Shown here one piece after another: positions 11,641 through 23,972 of a stretch of DNA of 64,000 bases. Both the position numbers and the translations under genes were made by a program. How positions within the stretch are numbered: the first letter of the stretch is position 1; each line of letters opens with the position of its first letter. Under the pieces are notes generated by a model. It did no database searches, was not told where the DNA came from, and saw only the letters and a program-made list of their open reading frames with translations. Source of the stretch: Massospora cicadina (Eukaryota > Entomophthoromycota > Entomophthoromycetes > Entomophthorales > Entomophthoraceae); assembly GCA_022478985.1 (NCBI GenBank), contig JAKSZP010000102.1:141834-205833 (forward strand). The letters run 5' to 3'.

Positions 11641-13740
11641 ATGAATATGTCTAGCAAAGAAAGCCCCTCTTCTGAGGAATCAATAATTATCACCCAATGG
11701 GTACAATCCAACAGGCAGGAGTTGCCTTCCACTAATATCATCAATCTTCAATTTTGAGCTTCTATGGACTTAGCCATTGAGGGCTCTGGCCAAGTTAAAT
11801 ATCAATTTCAATCTGCAGATGTGTAAGAAACGGTCAAGAGTTTAATAAGGGGGCTATTCAGCTTGGTGCTCATCCTAACTGATAACGAGCATCTAAGGTT
11901 GCAGCTAATATGATGGACTTATACAACAGAGCAATTTTACAACATACCGAAGTCAGTTTGGCTAGAACAGAGCAGTACCTCCGTAAGTACTTGCATCCCG
12001 CCATTCATCACGTACTCCAGATTTTAAGGGTTACATAATCTTGATATAACGCCAGTTGACCCTGGCGCAAAAATTTCGATCTCAGTTATCCTCTTTCTAT
12101 GAGATGTCTTATAACTTTAATCCACATAATTGGGAAGCCATACTCAAATGTTAGAAGGGAAATCAATGCTATACATAATCATCTGGTGATAGTTGACAAT
12201 GGAGTTGTAGGTTACATCGGCCAAGAATTATCTCAACAGGTTAGTGATGTCACTATCCTATTCACCACTGAATCAGTACCCTTGAAGATGAGATTACTGA
12301 CACAACTGGGACAATTGCGGGCCCAACATGAGGAACGCTTTGTTGAACTTGACGGGCTACTACAACTTGTCCAATTGTGGATACTATTAGAGAAGGTGGA
12401 CCTGGTCATGCTGGTCCTCCAGGACCTCTGGGACCTTCTAGTTCTCCTTTGGTGACCCTGGGACCCCCTGTTGAACGAGGTCCTCAAGGTCCTGCAGGTC
12501 AACAAGGCCCACCTGGGCCTGCAGGTCATGACGATTCACAAGTACCCCCCAGACCTCCTGGTCCCCCAGCTCACCCTTTCAATTCATGTTTCTAAACCTT
12601 CAAGTCTACTATTATCAAGAGTGCAGGCGTTAGAAACCCAAATCTGAGCCATAGCTTGAATATGATTTTTATCTATAGAAGGCCTTCTTACCAACTCAGA
12701 TTACTCTCTAACTAACTTATTAGATGGCGTTGATAATGCTTAAAGTCTATGCGATGCTAACCAAATTATGTAAGAAACCCAGTTTGCATTCTTAACAGCC
12801 TCCATTGACCAGTTAACTGCTAAATATGGAGTACTCAAGAATAAGTAAGAAGAGATGCTCACTGCGATTTCTAAGTTGAATCAAACGCCTGCAAATGATC
12901 ATCTTACACAATGAGTTTAAAATTTAAAGGATGACCTCAACAATTTAAGACAACAAGATGACCAAATTCCCATTCAAGCCCATATCCCCGAGTCTGAACC
13001 CTCTAAAGCTGATCCTGTCATGGTATTGGGCGTACATGTCTTGAGCAATGAACCCACCACATTCAAACTAACATCTAAGGATATTTTGAGCCGGGTGAAG
13101 GTAGCATCCATTTGTTTCTATTTGTCTATGAGTGAGAAATGGACAGGACAACGGATCAACAGAATGTTCAGCATATTACTTCTTGTCTAAGCCGGTTTGC
13201 TCAAGAAATCATGGTTCCTCACCTTAAGGTTTGCAATATGTGGGCTCAAGTGAAAAATGCCTTTATTAAGGAATTCAGGAGTGATCAAATCCTATCAAAT
13301 CAAAATAAAGTCTTTATGAGCATCCAATCAAAGTGAGGAGAATCAATCCAAGATTTTGCTAAGAGATTTTGTCATGAGGCCCAGACTCTCGCTACATGTG
13401 ATTGTATTAATATAGATGATGCCATTTCAGCTGTGATGAGTGAGTTTGCTTTTTGTACTCAATTGTTACTGCATTTAAACTTTCTTAAAAGAAATTTCAA
13501 ATCTATTCTTGACATCAAAGAGACGTTGATGGAGATTCCTAATAATATGATACATTCAACCCCGCTAGTAACCTTTATTCCTATATCCATGTGATGCCAC
13601 CTAGACCCAAACCTAAACTGAAGAAGAATTCGTGCAGATATTGTGGTCTAGTAAATCATATAGAAACTCAATGCTTGAAGAAACAAGCGGAAGAGTCAAA
13701 AAAGAGGAATAAGCATAGGAAATGAGGATTCCTGTGCTTA
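11641..13740 (+). pseudogene. gag: GYP-2 gag with collagen-like and coiled-coil segments (degenerate)
   Basis: Read across several frames. The first ATG is at 11641 (MNMSSKESPSSEESIII). A helical segment follows (about 11900-12370, including LGQLRAQHEERFVELDGLLQ), then a Gly-X-Y collagen-like tract (12395-12568). Next come heptad-rich stretches (RVQALETQI near 12630; FLTASIDQLTAKYGVL near 12790; LKDDLNNLRQQDDQ near 12930), and a capsid-like part near 13140-13560 (RFAQEIMVPHLKVCNMWAQV). It ends with a CCHC knuckle, CRYCGLVNHIETQC, at about 13633-13674, followed by basic residues. Capsid and knuckle identify it as Gag. Several stops and frameshifts are present. A collagen tract is not part of the standard Ty3 Gag plan. 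Confidence 0.78.
12395..12568 (+). other. Collagen-like Gly-X-Y tract in GYP-2 gag
   Basis: About 58 codons dominated by Gly-Pro-X triplets: GGPGHAGPPGPLGPS, then a damaged stretch (SSPLVTL), then GPPVERGPQGPAGQQGPPGP and AGHD, and finally RPPGPP. Glycine codons are mostly GGT/GGA/GGC in strict three-codon register. In the damaged stretch an alternative frame keeps the GGT-GAC-CCT-GGG pattern, which suggests a small indel in a once continuous collagen repeat. Such tracts form triple helices in known proteins and are often flanked by coiled coils, as here. Confidence 0.85.
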
Positions 13741-13959
13741 CCTACCTCCTGTGCCTCAATAGCAATATTATAACACTCCTAAAGACTGCTATGTGATATC
13801 TGCTTCTGGTGAACTTGATAACTGATGAATTAGCCAACAAAAACACCAATTCTTTTATATGCTTCTGATTCAATTTGACCATTTATTCCCTCAGTATTTT
13901 CAATTTTGCACTTTGGCACTGATGTGACCTGGTTGGAATTCATAGTGCACAAAGTGAAA

Positions 13960-16900
13960 GTTTAGCTATCATAGTTATGGGATCGCCCAAAATGTGATCT
14001 CATCCAGGCTTATGAAAAAAATCAAAGTTGTGCTGAACTTAAACCATTCTCAAGACTATGGAACTTCTGGTCCTTCATATACTAAATCAATAGGAGCTTA
14101 TTATTCTCTTTTAATGCGCTTTGGAAAGTTGGTTGTTTCAGCCCCTGCAGTAGTGTTGGACATTAACTGCTATGACTTGCTTTTGGGAACAAAAGTTTTC
14201 ATTGATTTTGATGCGATAATTAGTCTTAAGGACAATTATCTTTCTTTAATTGGATAGAGAGTACCTTTGATTTTACAAGATGTACCCAATAGCAAAGGCA
14301 ATCTCAAATGATGCGTTTGCTTATTGGAATATCCTACTTCTATCTTTCATCTTAAGTACCGAATTTTGGGACCTAGTACTATTTAACCGCCTCCTTCAGC
14401 TTGTGCCTCTGAAGGAATGCTTTTTATTCTAACAATCTGGTTACTATTCCTCCAAAAGCTCAAGTTATAATTCATATTGGAGTACAAGTATTTGTGCCAG
14501 CTGATCATGTATAGACATTTCCAGTAACTAAAATCCCTTTCATTTGGAGGCCTTAACCTGCCCTGGTATCCTTGATCCCACTTATGATGGGACTGCCTTT
14601 AGTATTACTAGCTAATCTCACCTCTCAACCTATGTGATTGAATCAAAATAACCCTATCACTTATGTGTGGCCTACTCCTGTGAATGAAATTTTATTTATT
14701 TTGGGATGTGGGGATTTATGTGATTTTGGTTAGGGAGAATCACCTATCATTGCTAGATTTGATGTTGATTTGGAGATTCAATCACTACAGAACAACAGCA
14801 TGAAGCTGAGGCTCTGATTGAAGAGCATGCGGATATATTCGCCAAGGGTCCTGGAGATTTTGGGCTAATGAAAGATATGCAGCATCAGGTGAAAACTGGG
14901 GATATTTTCCTTATTTGAGATTGGCCTTATCACAAATCTAAGGTTAGGGAGGCTCAGGTCTCAGTGAAATTAAAACAACTCCTTGATGTGGGGCTACTAA
15001 CGCCTTCTAAGAGTCCATGGGCTTCCCCTCTACTACTCATACGGAAAAAAGATGGAGGTCATTGGGTGGTTATTGACTATCATCGGCTCTTGCTGTTACC
15101 TAAAAGGATTCTTATCCTCTACCTCACATTGATTATTCATTAAGAATATTGTCTGAGTCACAATTCTTCTCGTCCATGGGCCTTGTTAGTGGCTATTGGC
15201 AAATTGACCTGTCTCCAGAAGACCTTCAAAAATGCGACTTAATCTTTAGTGAGGAGTTATTTGAACCTACCTGTATTCCACATGGGCTTTGTAATGCCCC
15301 TGCTACTTTTCAAAGAGCCATGGACGGCTTATTTGGGGATTTGAAACTTTTTCTGCGTTTTGGTTTATTTAGATGATGTTACTGTTTTCTCTCGTACTTT
15401 TAATGAGCATTTGGCTCATTTAAAGGAAGTATTTGGTCAAATGCACCGCGCTTCTCTTAAGTTAAAACCATCTAAATGTGCTCTTTTCAAAACTAAGATG
15501 GAATTCTTAGGCCACAAAGTTAATCACGATGGGATTTTACCCTTATCTAATAATATAGAGCTTACTTTTGACATGCCTGTTCCTAAAATCTTGCACAATA
15601 TAAGTGTTTTTAGGGATGGTTAGTTATAACTGACAAATCATCCCCCGTTTTGCTGAGATTGCAGAGCCTTTAGTTTATTTATTGCACAAGGAAGTTCCTT
15701 TCTTATGGGAAGAATTGCAGCAGCAAGCTTTCAATCTTTTGCGCCAAGCCTTCGTTAGTGCACCAATTATAGCACATCCTGATTTTTCAAACCCTTAGCT
15801 ATTTTACTGATGCCAGTGATGTTGCTATTGGGGACATTCTGGCTCATCATGATTTTAACCTAGTTGATCATCCCATCACTTATTATAGTAAAACCCTTTC
15901 CAAGGAAGAACGCAATTATAGCGTTAATGAGAGGGAATGCCTCACAGTCATATCTGCCATCAAGAATTTTTGCCCTTATCTCTATGGCAAAGATTTCACT
16001 ATTGTCACATATAACACTTCCTTGAAATGGTTACAACAAATGAAGGATCCTGATGGATGCTTAGCTAGATGGGCGTTAAAGCTCCAGAATTATGACTTTA
16101 CAATTCAACATTGTGCTGGAGCTATACACCAAAATGCTGATGGACTTTCTCAATTACCTATACCAACGTTATTCACTGCTGAGGAGGATCGTATCTATGA
16201 TCTGATTGGCAGACCTGAACTCTGGTATCGTGAATCTAAGGATTTTATAACGAAGCTACAATCCTTAGATGAGAATACTCAAGTTTAAGAAGGTTCCTTA
16301 TATAAGAAGTTGGGATCTAAATGGTTGTCTTTTATTCAGCCTTCTGCTAGGACTGATACTATTATGGAGGCTCATCAAACTATAGAGCATGGAGCTGTCG
16401 CTAAAACTTTACAGTGGTTGAAAAATTAATACTAATGGGATGATATGCTGGAAACTGTTCACAATTTGTTGGAGACTTGTTTCACTTGCCTACATCAGCG
16501 TGGTGGAAATATGATTTACCAACACAAAATTGTGGGACCCTGAAAACCTTTTTCTACTATTAGTATCAATGTGGTGGGCCCTCTCCCTACTGCTACTTAT
16601 GACATTGTTATATTATATTAGCTATCAACCATTTTATCAAATGGATTGTAGCTGTCTCTATTTCTATGGTCACCGCTAAGGCTACTCCGTCCTTCCTTTT
16701 TAAGCAAGTTTTCAACCAGCATGGTAGCCCAAAAGTTCTATTGTCTGATATTGGGACCAAATTTGTTTCTCAGGTGGTATCTAAGCTTACTAAATTATTG
16801 GGTAACTACCAGTCATTTATCAACCCCTTACAATCCTTTTACTAATGGTGTGGTCAAACAAGCACATGGTACCCTTGTAGACATTCTTAAGAAGATGGCC

Positions 16901-17250
16901 TCCAATAATCCTAGTAGACTGAATCTCTTCTTACCTAGTGTGATGTTAGCTTATAGGGTTAGGTACCCTCTTATAATTGGAATGTCTCCCTTCAAGGATC
17001 TTTATGGTCGGTATCCTATTCTTCCCTCAAGTGTACAACCTATACTTGATTCTGAAACCCCACAAACTACTTATTTAGCTATGAGGAGACTAGCTGATGA
17101 AATCATCTGAGTACAAGCCTTAGCCTTTATTTCTCTTGCTGCTACAACCTTAAAAGAGGGAACTAGAACCAATGCTAGTCGACCTATATTACCTGAATAT
17201 CAAATTGGGGATCTTTAACTCTTTTATCATCATAGGCCTGGAGGATGGAT
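13960..17250 (+). pseudogene. pol: GYP-2 pol: protease, RT, RNase H, integrase (degenerate)
   Basis: The protease region at 13960-14256 keeps the flap and C-terminal part (VISSRLMKKIKV, YGTSGPSYT, LVVSAPAVVL, YDLLLGTKVF), but the DSGA active site is replaced (VMGSP in the aligned position) and frameshifted. RT begins around 14880. Recognisable parts are SPWASPLLLIRKKDGGHWVV, the palm at 15149-15376 (SGYWQIDL, CNAPATFQRAMD) and an intact YLDD at 15366-15377. RNase H is at about 15790-16180 (YFTDASDVAIG, LKWLQQMKDPDGCLARWALK, HQNADGLSQL). Integrase runs from about 16290, with TYDIVI near 16600, SDIGTKF near 16745 and NGVVKQAHGTL near 16845, the last having K where the catalytic E is expected. 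It ends in a QIGDL-like C-terminal segment. Confidence 0.88.
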
Positions 17251-17409
17251 TCACAAACTTATACCTTATGGGCTGATCCTTGCTGTATTATTTATTGTCG
17301 GGGTATTGAATACTCCATTGTAGCTATTGATACTGGTACTTTTATCAATAGAGTTCATAGTAATTTCTTCGCAAGTATGTGCCTCCTAGGCAATACTTTG
17401 AGGGGGCAT

Positions 17410-17972
17410 TGTTGGGGATTCAAATACGATGACCAAAAAGATCAAAATCGTGATTTGGTGTCTCGTTCTAATGAGATTGTAAAAACCCCATCAGAGATAT
17501 TCAATTCCCAGATAGACTTAAGATCAACCCTATGGAGTTTTTAGCTTACTCTGAAGGATGAGGATAAGAAATATGAAGGTGCAAAACATCCCACAAGAAG
17601 GTCAATCTCATCTAATAGAACTTTATCAGATCTGACCATCACAAGTATAGTAATAATAATCAGCAATATCAGTCATCTATTAGGAAAGATTTTACCTCGG
17701 TTAAAGCACAAAAATCCTCATGAAGAACTACCAAATCTACCCTTATAAATATCCCATCATCTCTAACACAAAAAGTACCACTACTTTTGTCTCGCATAGC
17801 TCAATTTTGGTCTATTCATAACAGAATTCTATATTTCTGATTAGAATCTATTATTGCAATGGAACTAATAACTCCGTTGCCCTGTTTCTATCTTCTTTAG
17901 AGCAATAAAACTAATAATTTTGTAGCCTTCAAAGGACCTAGATATCGAAAACCCCAATTGGATTCCAATATT
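17410..17972 (+). repeat. GYP-2 3' LTR
   Basis: Begins TGTTGGGGATTCAAATACG directly after the purine tract TTTGAGGGGGCAT (~17397-17409). It ends near GATTCCAATATT by alignment with the 5' LTR. The two LTRs show many substitutions and small indels, which points to an old insertion. Confidence 0.82.
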
Positions 17973-18900
17973 ATGATGGCGCCATTGCCCGCTACTCTCC
18001 CCTCAGCTCCTCCTCTAGTAAGGAATTAATGTGTCCCCTCCTGAGATGTTGCAAATCAGGTCCTCAACGCCCTTGTTATGATGCAAATGCAATTTTCTTT
18101 TTTTAGTACTAGATGGTCCCAAACCAAGGGGGGATGCAAATGCAATATTCAATTGCCTTGAACAGTGCCAATCATTGACCAATGCCCAGCAGGGTGTTGC
18201 CCTTTTAGATGCAGTTGAAGGTGAAGCTCATCGGTGAGTATGAGGTCTTTTTCATTCTGTTATTGGGGCAGTTATTTTCATCTCATTAGTTACAGCATTA
18301 TCATCAGCTCTGAAACCCCATGTGACTTGATTGGAACGTTTATTTCAATTACTCTCCCTAGTTGCTGAAGCCCCATGTATGGGCTCATTAGTTACCATCT
18401 TTCATGTGCAAGCCCCAGCGCTTGATCTTTCTGGGATGAACTACAAGATATTTCTTAGATCTGCGTTGGATTCTGCCTCCGCTCATCACGAGATTTTTTC
18501 CAACTCTATGGGAACAGTGGATCATATATGCTAGGCAGCGACTTCCATTAATGCCTCTCTCCTCCATACTCCCCTCCCCAGAGTTGAAAACTTCATGATT
18601 GGCTTGTCTGACGTGGTCTCAGGTCCTGATCCTATAGTTGAAACAGTATCAATACTGGTTTTAGGGTCTGATGCTGTCCTCGCGTATGAGTTGGTTTGTC
18701 CTGGTTTACCTGTCTGAAAGTCTATGGAAGCCCAGCCTGAAGAAGGTAGGATCCAGTACCATGCTCTCCCCGATTTTGCTCCCTTAAAAGAGCCTGATCT
18801 TCCTCCCGATTTTGTTTCATTCTCTTTGATGTCAGCATATTTGACTGTATCTGCCAATAAACATAATTATGCCTGCTTTTTATTGCTAATGAAAATTAGT
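17973..18900 (+). pseudogene. gag: SUSHI-2 gag remnant
   Basis: Sequence between GYP-2 and the SUSHI-2 protease. Position implies Gag. Open pieces include 18331-18534 (MERLFQLLSLVAEAPCMGSL) and 18724-18933 (DFAPLKEPDLPPDFVSFSLM). I see no CCHC knuckle and no secure capsid motif. Stops split every frame. The call rests on position before protease, not on a family match. Confidence 0.45.
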
Positions 18901-18924
18901 GTTGGAGCACATCTGGTTCCTTCA

Positions 18925-21900
18925 AGACCTTAGTTGACACTGGAGAAGTGGGTAACTTTATAAGTCTAGAGTTAGCTCACCAGCTTGAGCTTGACCTGGA
19001 CTTGGGTCCTGAGGTGATGGTTGCTTTGTCAGCCTCCCAGCCATCCTATAAAGAATGGAGCTCAGTACCCTTCTCAATTCACCAATTTAGTTTTTTCAAT
19101 TGTTTCACAGAGATGCCTAATATCATGTTACTGGTAATTTTAGGTGTTGGTTTGTCGAGTTGGCAGTATATTAGGATTCACCTTGAGTCTAATATGCTGT
19201 TATTCTCCAACGTTCAGATGGAGGGCGAATTTCCATTACTTGACACCCTTACTAAAGCACAAGGTCATGGGTAAGTTACTTCTTTTGGCTCACTGGCTGG
19301 CCTCTCGCTAAATTTTCCAGAAGCGTTGATGGGATAACAAAGTATCTTTAATTCTGAGAAGGCGGACTGTCTTCCCCACATATGTATTTTGACCTAGGAT
19401 TTTGGACAACGTTCAGGAGGTGAACATAAACTGCCCACTGTATCCACATACAGCAGAGGAGTAGGCCACTCAAAATGCATGGTTAGATGACATGCTCAAT
19501 AAAGGCTGATTGTTCAAGGAAAAATCCCCTGTTGCCTCTCCCATTGTCTTTGCCAAGAAGGCTGATGGTTCCCTTTGTCCCTGCATGGATTACGGCCACC
19601 TTAATAAAATCATGGTCCACAATCCATACCAATTTTGCTTTGGAACAGACAATTGGACAAGCAATTGTTAAGTCACACATATTCTCAAAACTTGATCTAG
19701 TTAATGCCTCTAGTCAGATTTGGGTGACAGAAGGTTTGGAATGGCTCATCACAATCAGAAAAAATGGGGCATATTCCAATTTTGAGTGATGCCTTTTTGG
19801 CTAAAGAATGCGCCAGCCACATTCCAAAGTATGATTAATAGTGTGCTGGGTGATCTCCTGTTATTCTGCACGGCTGCATATATCAACGATATCTTAGTAC
19901 ACTCCTACTTGCGAACAACATGTGAAGGACTTGGAGGTGTTAGTGGCAGTATTACATAATGTGGGCCTATTTGTCAAACCTTCAAAATGCAAGTTTGCTG
20001 GGAGAATGTTACCTTATTGGGAGATTTTATATTAAAAGATGGGTCTGACACCTCCCCAGAAAGCTGGACGCCATCTGCAAAAGGCTGACTTTAATTACCC
20101 AAAAGCAATTGAGAAGCTTCTTGGGCACTATCATATTCTTAAAAAAATTCTCTCGCGCCCTATCCCAGCTAGCTGCCCCACTTCATCCGCTCATGGGTAA
20201 GAATATCCCCTTCCATTGGACGCCTGAGTGTCGCAGGCATTTGAGTCTATTAAAGAGGTGTTTTTGTCACCCCACCCATTCTCAAACACGCGGACCCCTC
20301 CAAACCCTATGTTGTAGCATGTGATGCATCATCCATTGCAGTTGGGGATGTCTTGCTTCAGAAGCATGATAGTTTGGAACACCTGCTCGTCTACTTTTCC
20401 CACAATTTCTATCCCACTGAACAGTCCTGGCACATCTAAAATAAGGAGCTGGCAGCCGTGACGTGGGCCTTGACCCACTGGCGGTATTTCTTGCAAGGCG
20501 CTCAGCATGAGTTAACAGTGCAGACGTATCATCAAGCCCTTCTTTATTTCTGCAAGCCACAGAATTTGGCATACCAGCAGGCATGTACTTACCAAGATTT
20601 GTGCAGCTTCAACTTTAAACATTGTTTTATAAAAAGGAGCATTAAATGTCCTTCCCAACTTCCTAAGCCACAACCCCGCACATTTCCTGCAGACTCAGAT
20701 GAGGCAGATCTGGTTACAGTTATTCCCCCCACCCAAATTTTGTCTATTGTACCTCCCGTGTTTTTAGAAGCAGAATTAGCTCTGGATGCGCCCCTAATTT
20801 CATGGGTCCTATAATTGCAAACAGCCTGTGCAGGTGTGGATCTTCTGGAGCGGTTGTCCCTCCCTGCTTCAAAAATTTCTTGTATTCTCTGGACGAGAGC
20901 ATCATTCAACTTTGGTTATGGGTTTAGATTCCTCCCCCTTTAAGCTGAAGTGATTCAGGCTCATCATGATCCTCCCACCATTGGACATCCAGGAAAAAAG
21001 AAGCATATTGGCTTAATAAAGCATAACTATATTTGGAAGGGCGTGTCAAAGGTGTTTAAGAATGTATTGCAGACTATTTAACTTGCGTGGGCCAAGTCAG
21101 ACCGGTCTGGCAGTAATAATCTCCTCCATCCCCTACAGCATTTCAGAGGGTCCATGGACATAATTGTCTGTGGACTTTATTGTGGAACTTCCCAGTTCCA
21201 AAGGGCTTAAGCAGATATGGTGGTTGTTGACCGCTTCAAAAAATTTTCCCTATCTATCCCATGCTCCTCCGCTATTACTTCTGATAGAACTGCCTGTCTC
21301 TTAGTGCGCCATGTGTTCTTTATGTTCAACCACCCTCAGGAGATTGTCAGCAACTGTGGGCCCCTGTTCATGGCATAATCTGGAATGAGCTCTAGGCGAC
21401 CTTGAAGATTAAGCCCTGTTGCTCAACTGCATACCATCCCCAGTTAGATGGATAAACTGAACGGATCAATCAGTTTCTGGAACAATACCTGCTTTGCTAC
21501 ACTGCAGCCTCTCATGGTACCAAGGCTGATGCCCTGCTCTCTCTCAGTTTGCATATAATACTGGAATGCATGCCTCACTGGTTTTTCCCATAAAAAGCAA
21601 CCTTGGGGTACAACACCTCATTTTCAGTTAGCCCATGCCTTCTCCCAGAGTTAACAGCCGCTGCTGATCATGCCAGCATATTTTGGCCGCACAGTCCTTG
21701 GCTCAGGAGCATCTAAAAAGGCTATAAGCAACTACAAATGGTTCACTGATTGGAAGTGGCTCCCAGCTCATGAAATAAAGATAGATTCATATGTCATTCT
21801 TGACACACGTCATTTGCAGATGCAGATGCCCTCACATAATTTTGCAAATAAACGCTTGGGTACCACTTAAAGGAAGAAGATTTTCTCAGTGGCGCTTTAT

Positions 21901-22302
21901 TTTAAAATTTACACCCCATTTGAAGCAATACCCAGTCATCCATGTGTCTCAGTTGTCCCCATTAAAGGGGTAATCCCCTTGGATCCAGAGCCTAATGTGA
22001 TCGAGAGTGCAGAGAAAACTGAAGTGGGGGGCATTCTGGCTTCTCACAATCTCGGTGATCTATACAGTATCTAATTGTGTGGAAAGGCTATATGGCCTAC
22101 AAGAACAGTTGGGTCAGTGCCCAATATTGTGCCAACTGTTTGGAGCTTGCTGAGGCTTTCCATGCCACCCACCCAGATGCTCCTCGTCACCCCCCAAAGA
22201 TTGTTACTATAATGGCAATCAAGTTTCCCAAGACCCACAAAAATGTGTCCCTCACTCAGTTCTCTGGTGGTGGAGCTCTCTTTGGAAAAAAAGGAAGGGT
22301 AA
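18925..22302 (+). pseudogene. pol: SUSHI-2 pol with chromodomain (degenerate)
   Basis: Protease: LVDTGEVGNFISLELAHQLE from about 18928, with the D-T-G catalytic triad intact. RT: VASPIVFAKKADGSL near 19540, FSKLDLVNASSQ, LKNAPATFQ near 19803, and the catalytic box as YIND (19879-19890), the first aspartate being asparagine. RNase H: ACDASSIAVGDVLLQ near 20310, NKELAAVTWALTHWRYFLQG near 20440, TYQDLCSFNFKH near 20590. Integrase: HHDPPTIGHPG near 20960, VVVDRFKKFS near 21220, EIVSNCGPLF near 21340 (D of SDRG replaced by N). The C-terminus has KGYMAYKNSWVSAQYC near 22085, a chromodomain-type segment, then a tail ending at the polypurine tract. Many stops. Confidence 0.87.
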
Positions 22303-23967
22303 TGTAGGTCTGGGTGAGCACCCCCTCTGCTCACACTGGGCGGTGTTCCCATTCCTTCACAAAAAGGGTTCAAGAAGGGCAGCTGTCCCTCTCGTCTCAC
22401 AGGGCAATCTTGCCCATGTAGTAGACTATCAATGGGTAACAGCCCTCCCTTTGAAGATCCCACCACCTTCCCTTCAATTACTTCCACTTAATTAGTGCAG
22501 CGAATTGATGGAATTTTTACTAAAATAATTGAAGGTTGGAACCCCCATGAGGCAAGAGATCCTCATGAAGTCAATGGCAATGAGCTCTCAAAAGTAAGGC
22601 CTTAAAGCCTTAAACCCTTGGCAACAAAGCCTGATGGCTGTGCGCATCCAGTAAATGGAGTAGCAAGTGCCAAATCCTTGGCAAAACTCCTGGTAGCATT
22701 GGACCATTGTGAAATGTTGCCATTCGTTCAAAACCTGCGACAAAACCATGAAAACAAATCCTGACGGGAATGTCCGCTCCAAGAAGAATGTGTCCAGTGT
22801 CAAATCCTCGGCAAAACTCGCAAATGGCATTGGACTATTAAGAAACGTTGTTACCAATTTGAAAACTTCCTCAAAAACATCAGGAATAAAGCCTGACAGG
22901 CATTTACCTTATAAGACAAATTACCTACTATCAAAATTTTTCTTAAAATTGCTGATGGCGTTAGATCATTGTCAAAGGTGCTTCCAGCGCAGAACCCTCC
23001 CCTCAAATATCAAAGTCATCACTTGATGAATCCCACTTGGCCAAACGGACGCCAAAGTGACTGGGTACCAGTAGGTAAGGCATCTTAAAACTGTTTCTGA
23101 CCTCCTGGGACTGCCCTTACGTGAGGTGGCCCTAGGAGGTTTTTTATTGCCTGTTTGGCAAGAGGCTGTCACGCTAATCGTTGAAAATGTGGTAAACCCA
23201 CAATTTGGGTATCTGAGGTCAAACCAACAGTGACTCAGACTGCTGCTGACTCTTTTAAATCTTGTTCAAATTAAGTTCATTTCCCCCCTCACTCAAAGTT
23301 TGTCCAGTTTAGGTCAAATCATAATGGCCCCAATCCAATGCTCTTATAAGTATTCACCAAATCAATCATCTATTTAAGCAGTTATAACACATTTTGAAAT
23401 CAACAGTTGATTTTATTAACTTATCATTCAATAAAACCTCCCCAATCTCCGACTATTGTAATTTATTTCATATTTTCCTTGCTAAACTCCCTATGGCACT
23501 AATAATGTGGCCTCTCAGACCTTTATTAACTGGTATTTTTAGTCATGATTTTACCAATAACTCCTACTTCAGTCAACTTGTTTATTATGTAAAGAAATTC
23601 TTGGAACTAAACCCAATTGTCAAGGTCATCCACCAGCAGGATATCAGTATCCTGTGGGTCCAAATATCCCCACTCCAGGTGAGGATCCGCCCCCTCACCA
23701 CTGTTTTCATACCCAGTTCTCCTATGGAGAGCCCTAAACTACCTGATCTAATTTGTGCAACTCCTCGCATCAAGGGCCACCAGTTCTGAAGTCACAAAAG
23801 CCTGGTTTTTTATGCTTGTGGCCCACTGGCATTCAGTTGTTACACATCTCCCTGTATAAGTCAACGTCATTCAAGCAGCAATTCCTCTAGAATTCTGGCT
23901 TTCCTTTTGGGTACTTTTTCATCATAACTGTCAGGACAGTCTAAACTTTACTGCCGTCTCCCTGACA
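22303..23967 (+). repeat. SUSHI-2 3' LTR
   Basis: 1665 bp, from TGTAGGTCTGGGTG after the purine tract GGAAAAAAAGGAAGGGTAA to CCCTGACA. AATAAAA lies near 23427. It is followed by CAAAA, which is both the right flank of SUSHI-2 and the left target-site copy of SUSHI-1 copy 1. Confidence 0.88.
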
Positions 23968-23972
23968 CAAAA

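Larger units (their letters stand above)
11023..17972 (+). mobile_element. GYP-2, Ty3/Gypsy element with a collagen-like gag
   Basis: About 6.95 kb, with related ~560-bp terminal sequences at 11023-11581 and 17410-17972, a TGGTGCTCCC primer-type site after the first, a G-rich purine tract before the second, and gag-PR-RT-RNase H-IN between. It lies within the gag region of SUSHI-2. I could not find a clean 5-bp target-site duplication (left flank GTATC, right flank TTATG or GATGG), so the outer edges are good to a few bases only. Pol relates to GYP-1 (SPWASPLLLIRKKDG, YLDDVTVFSRTFNEHL). All frames are broken. Confidence 0.88.
9172..23967 (+). mobile_element. SUSHI-2, chromodomain Ty3/Gypsy element, interrupted by GYP-2
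   Basis: Element with 1671-bp (9172-10842) and 1665-bp (22303-23967) LTRs, both starting TGTA and ending GACA. The flanks are TAAAA on the left and CAAAA on the right, a 4/5 target-site match. Its internal region is split by GYP-2 (11023-17972). Protease, RT, RNase H, integrase and a chromodomain-like C-terminus resemble SUSHI-1 throughout (NAPATFQ, TYQDLCSF, KGYMAYKNSWVSA), but the LTRs differ enough to call it a separate family. Sushi-type elements are known from fish, amphibian and some reptile genomes. Confidence 0.88.

Noticed and set aside
12233..12529. 98-codon minus-strand ORF opposite the collagen tract
   Set aside because: The complement of Gly-Pro-rich codons is naturally stop-poor; it shows no motif.
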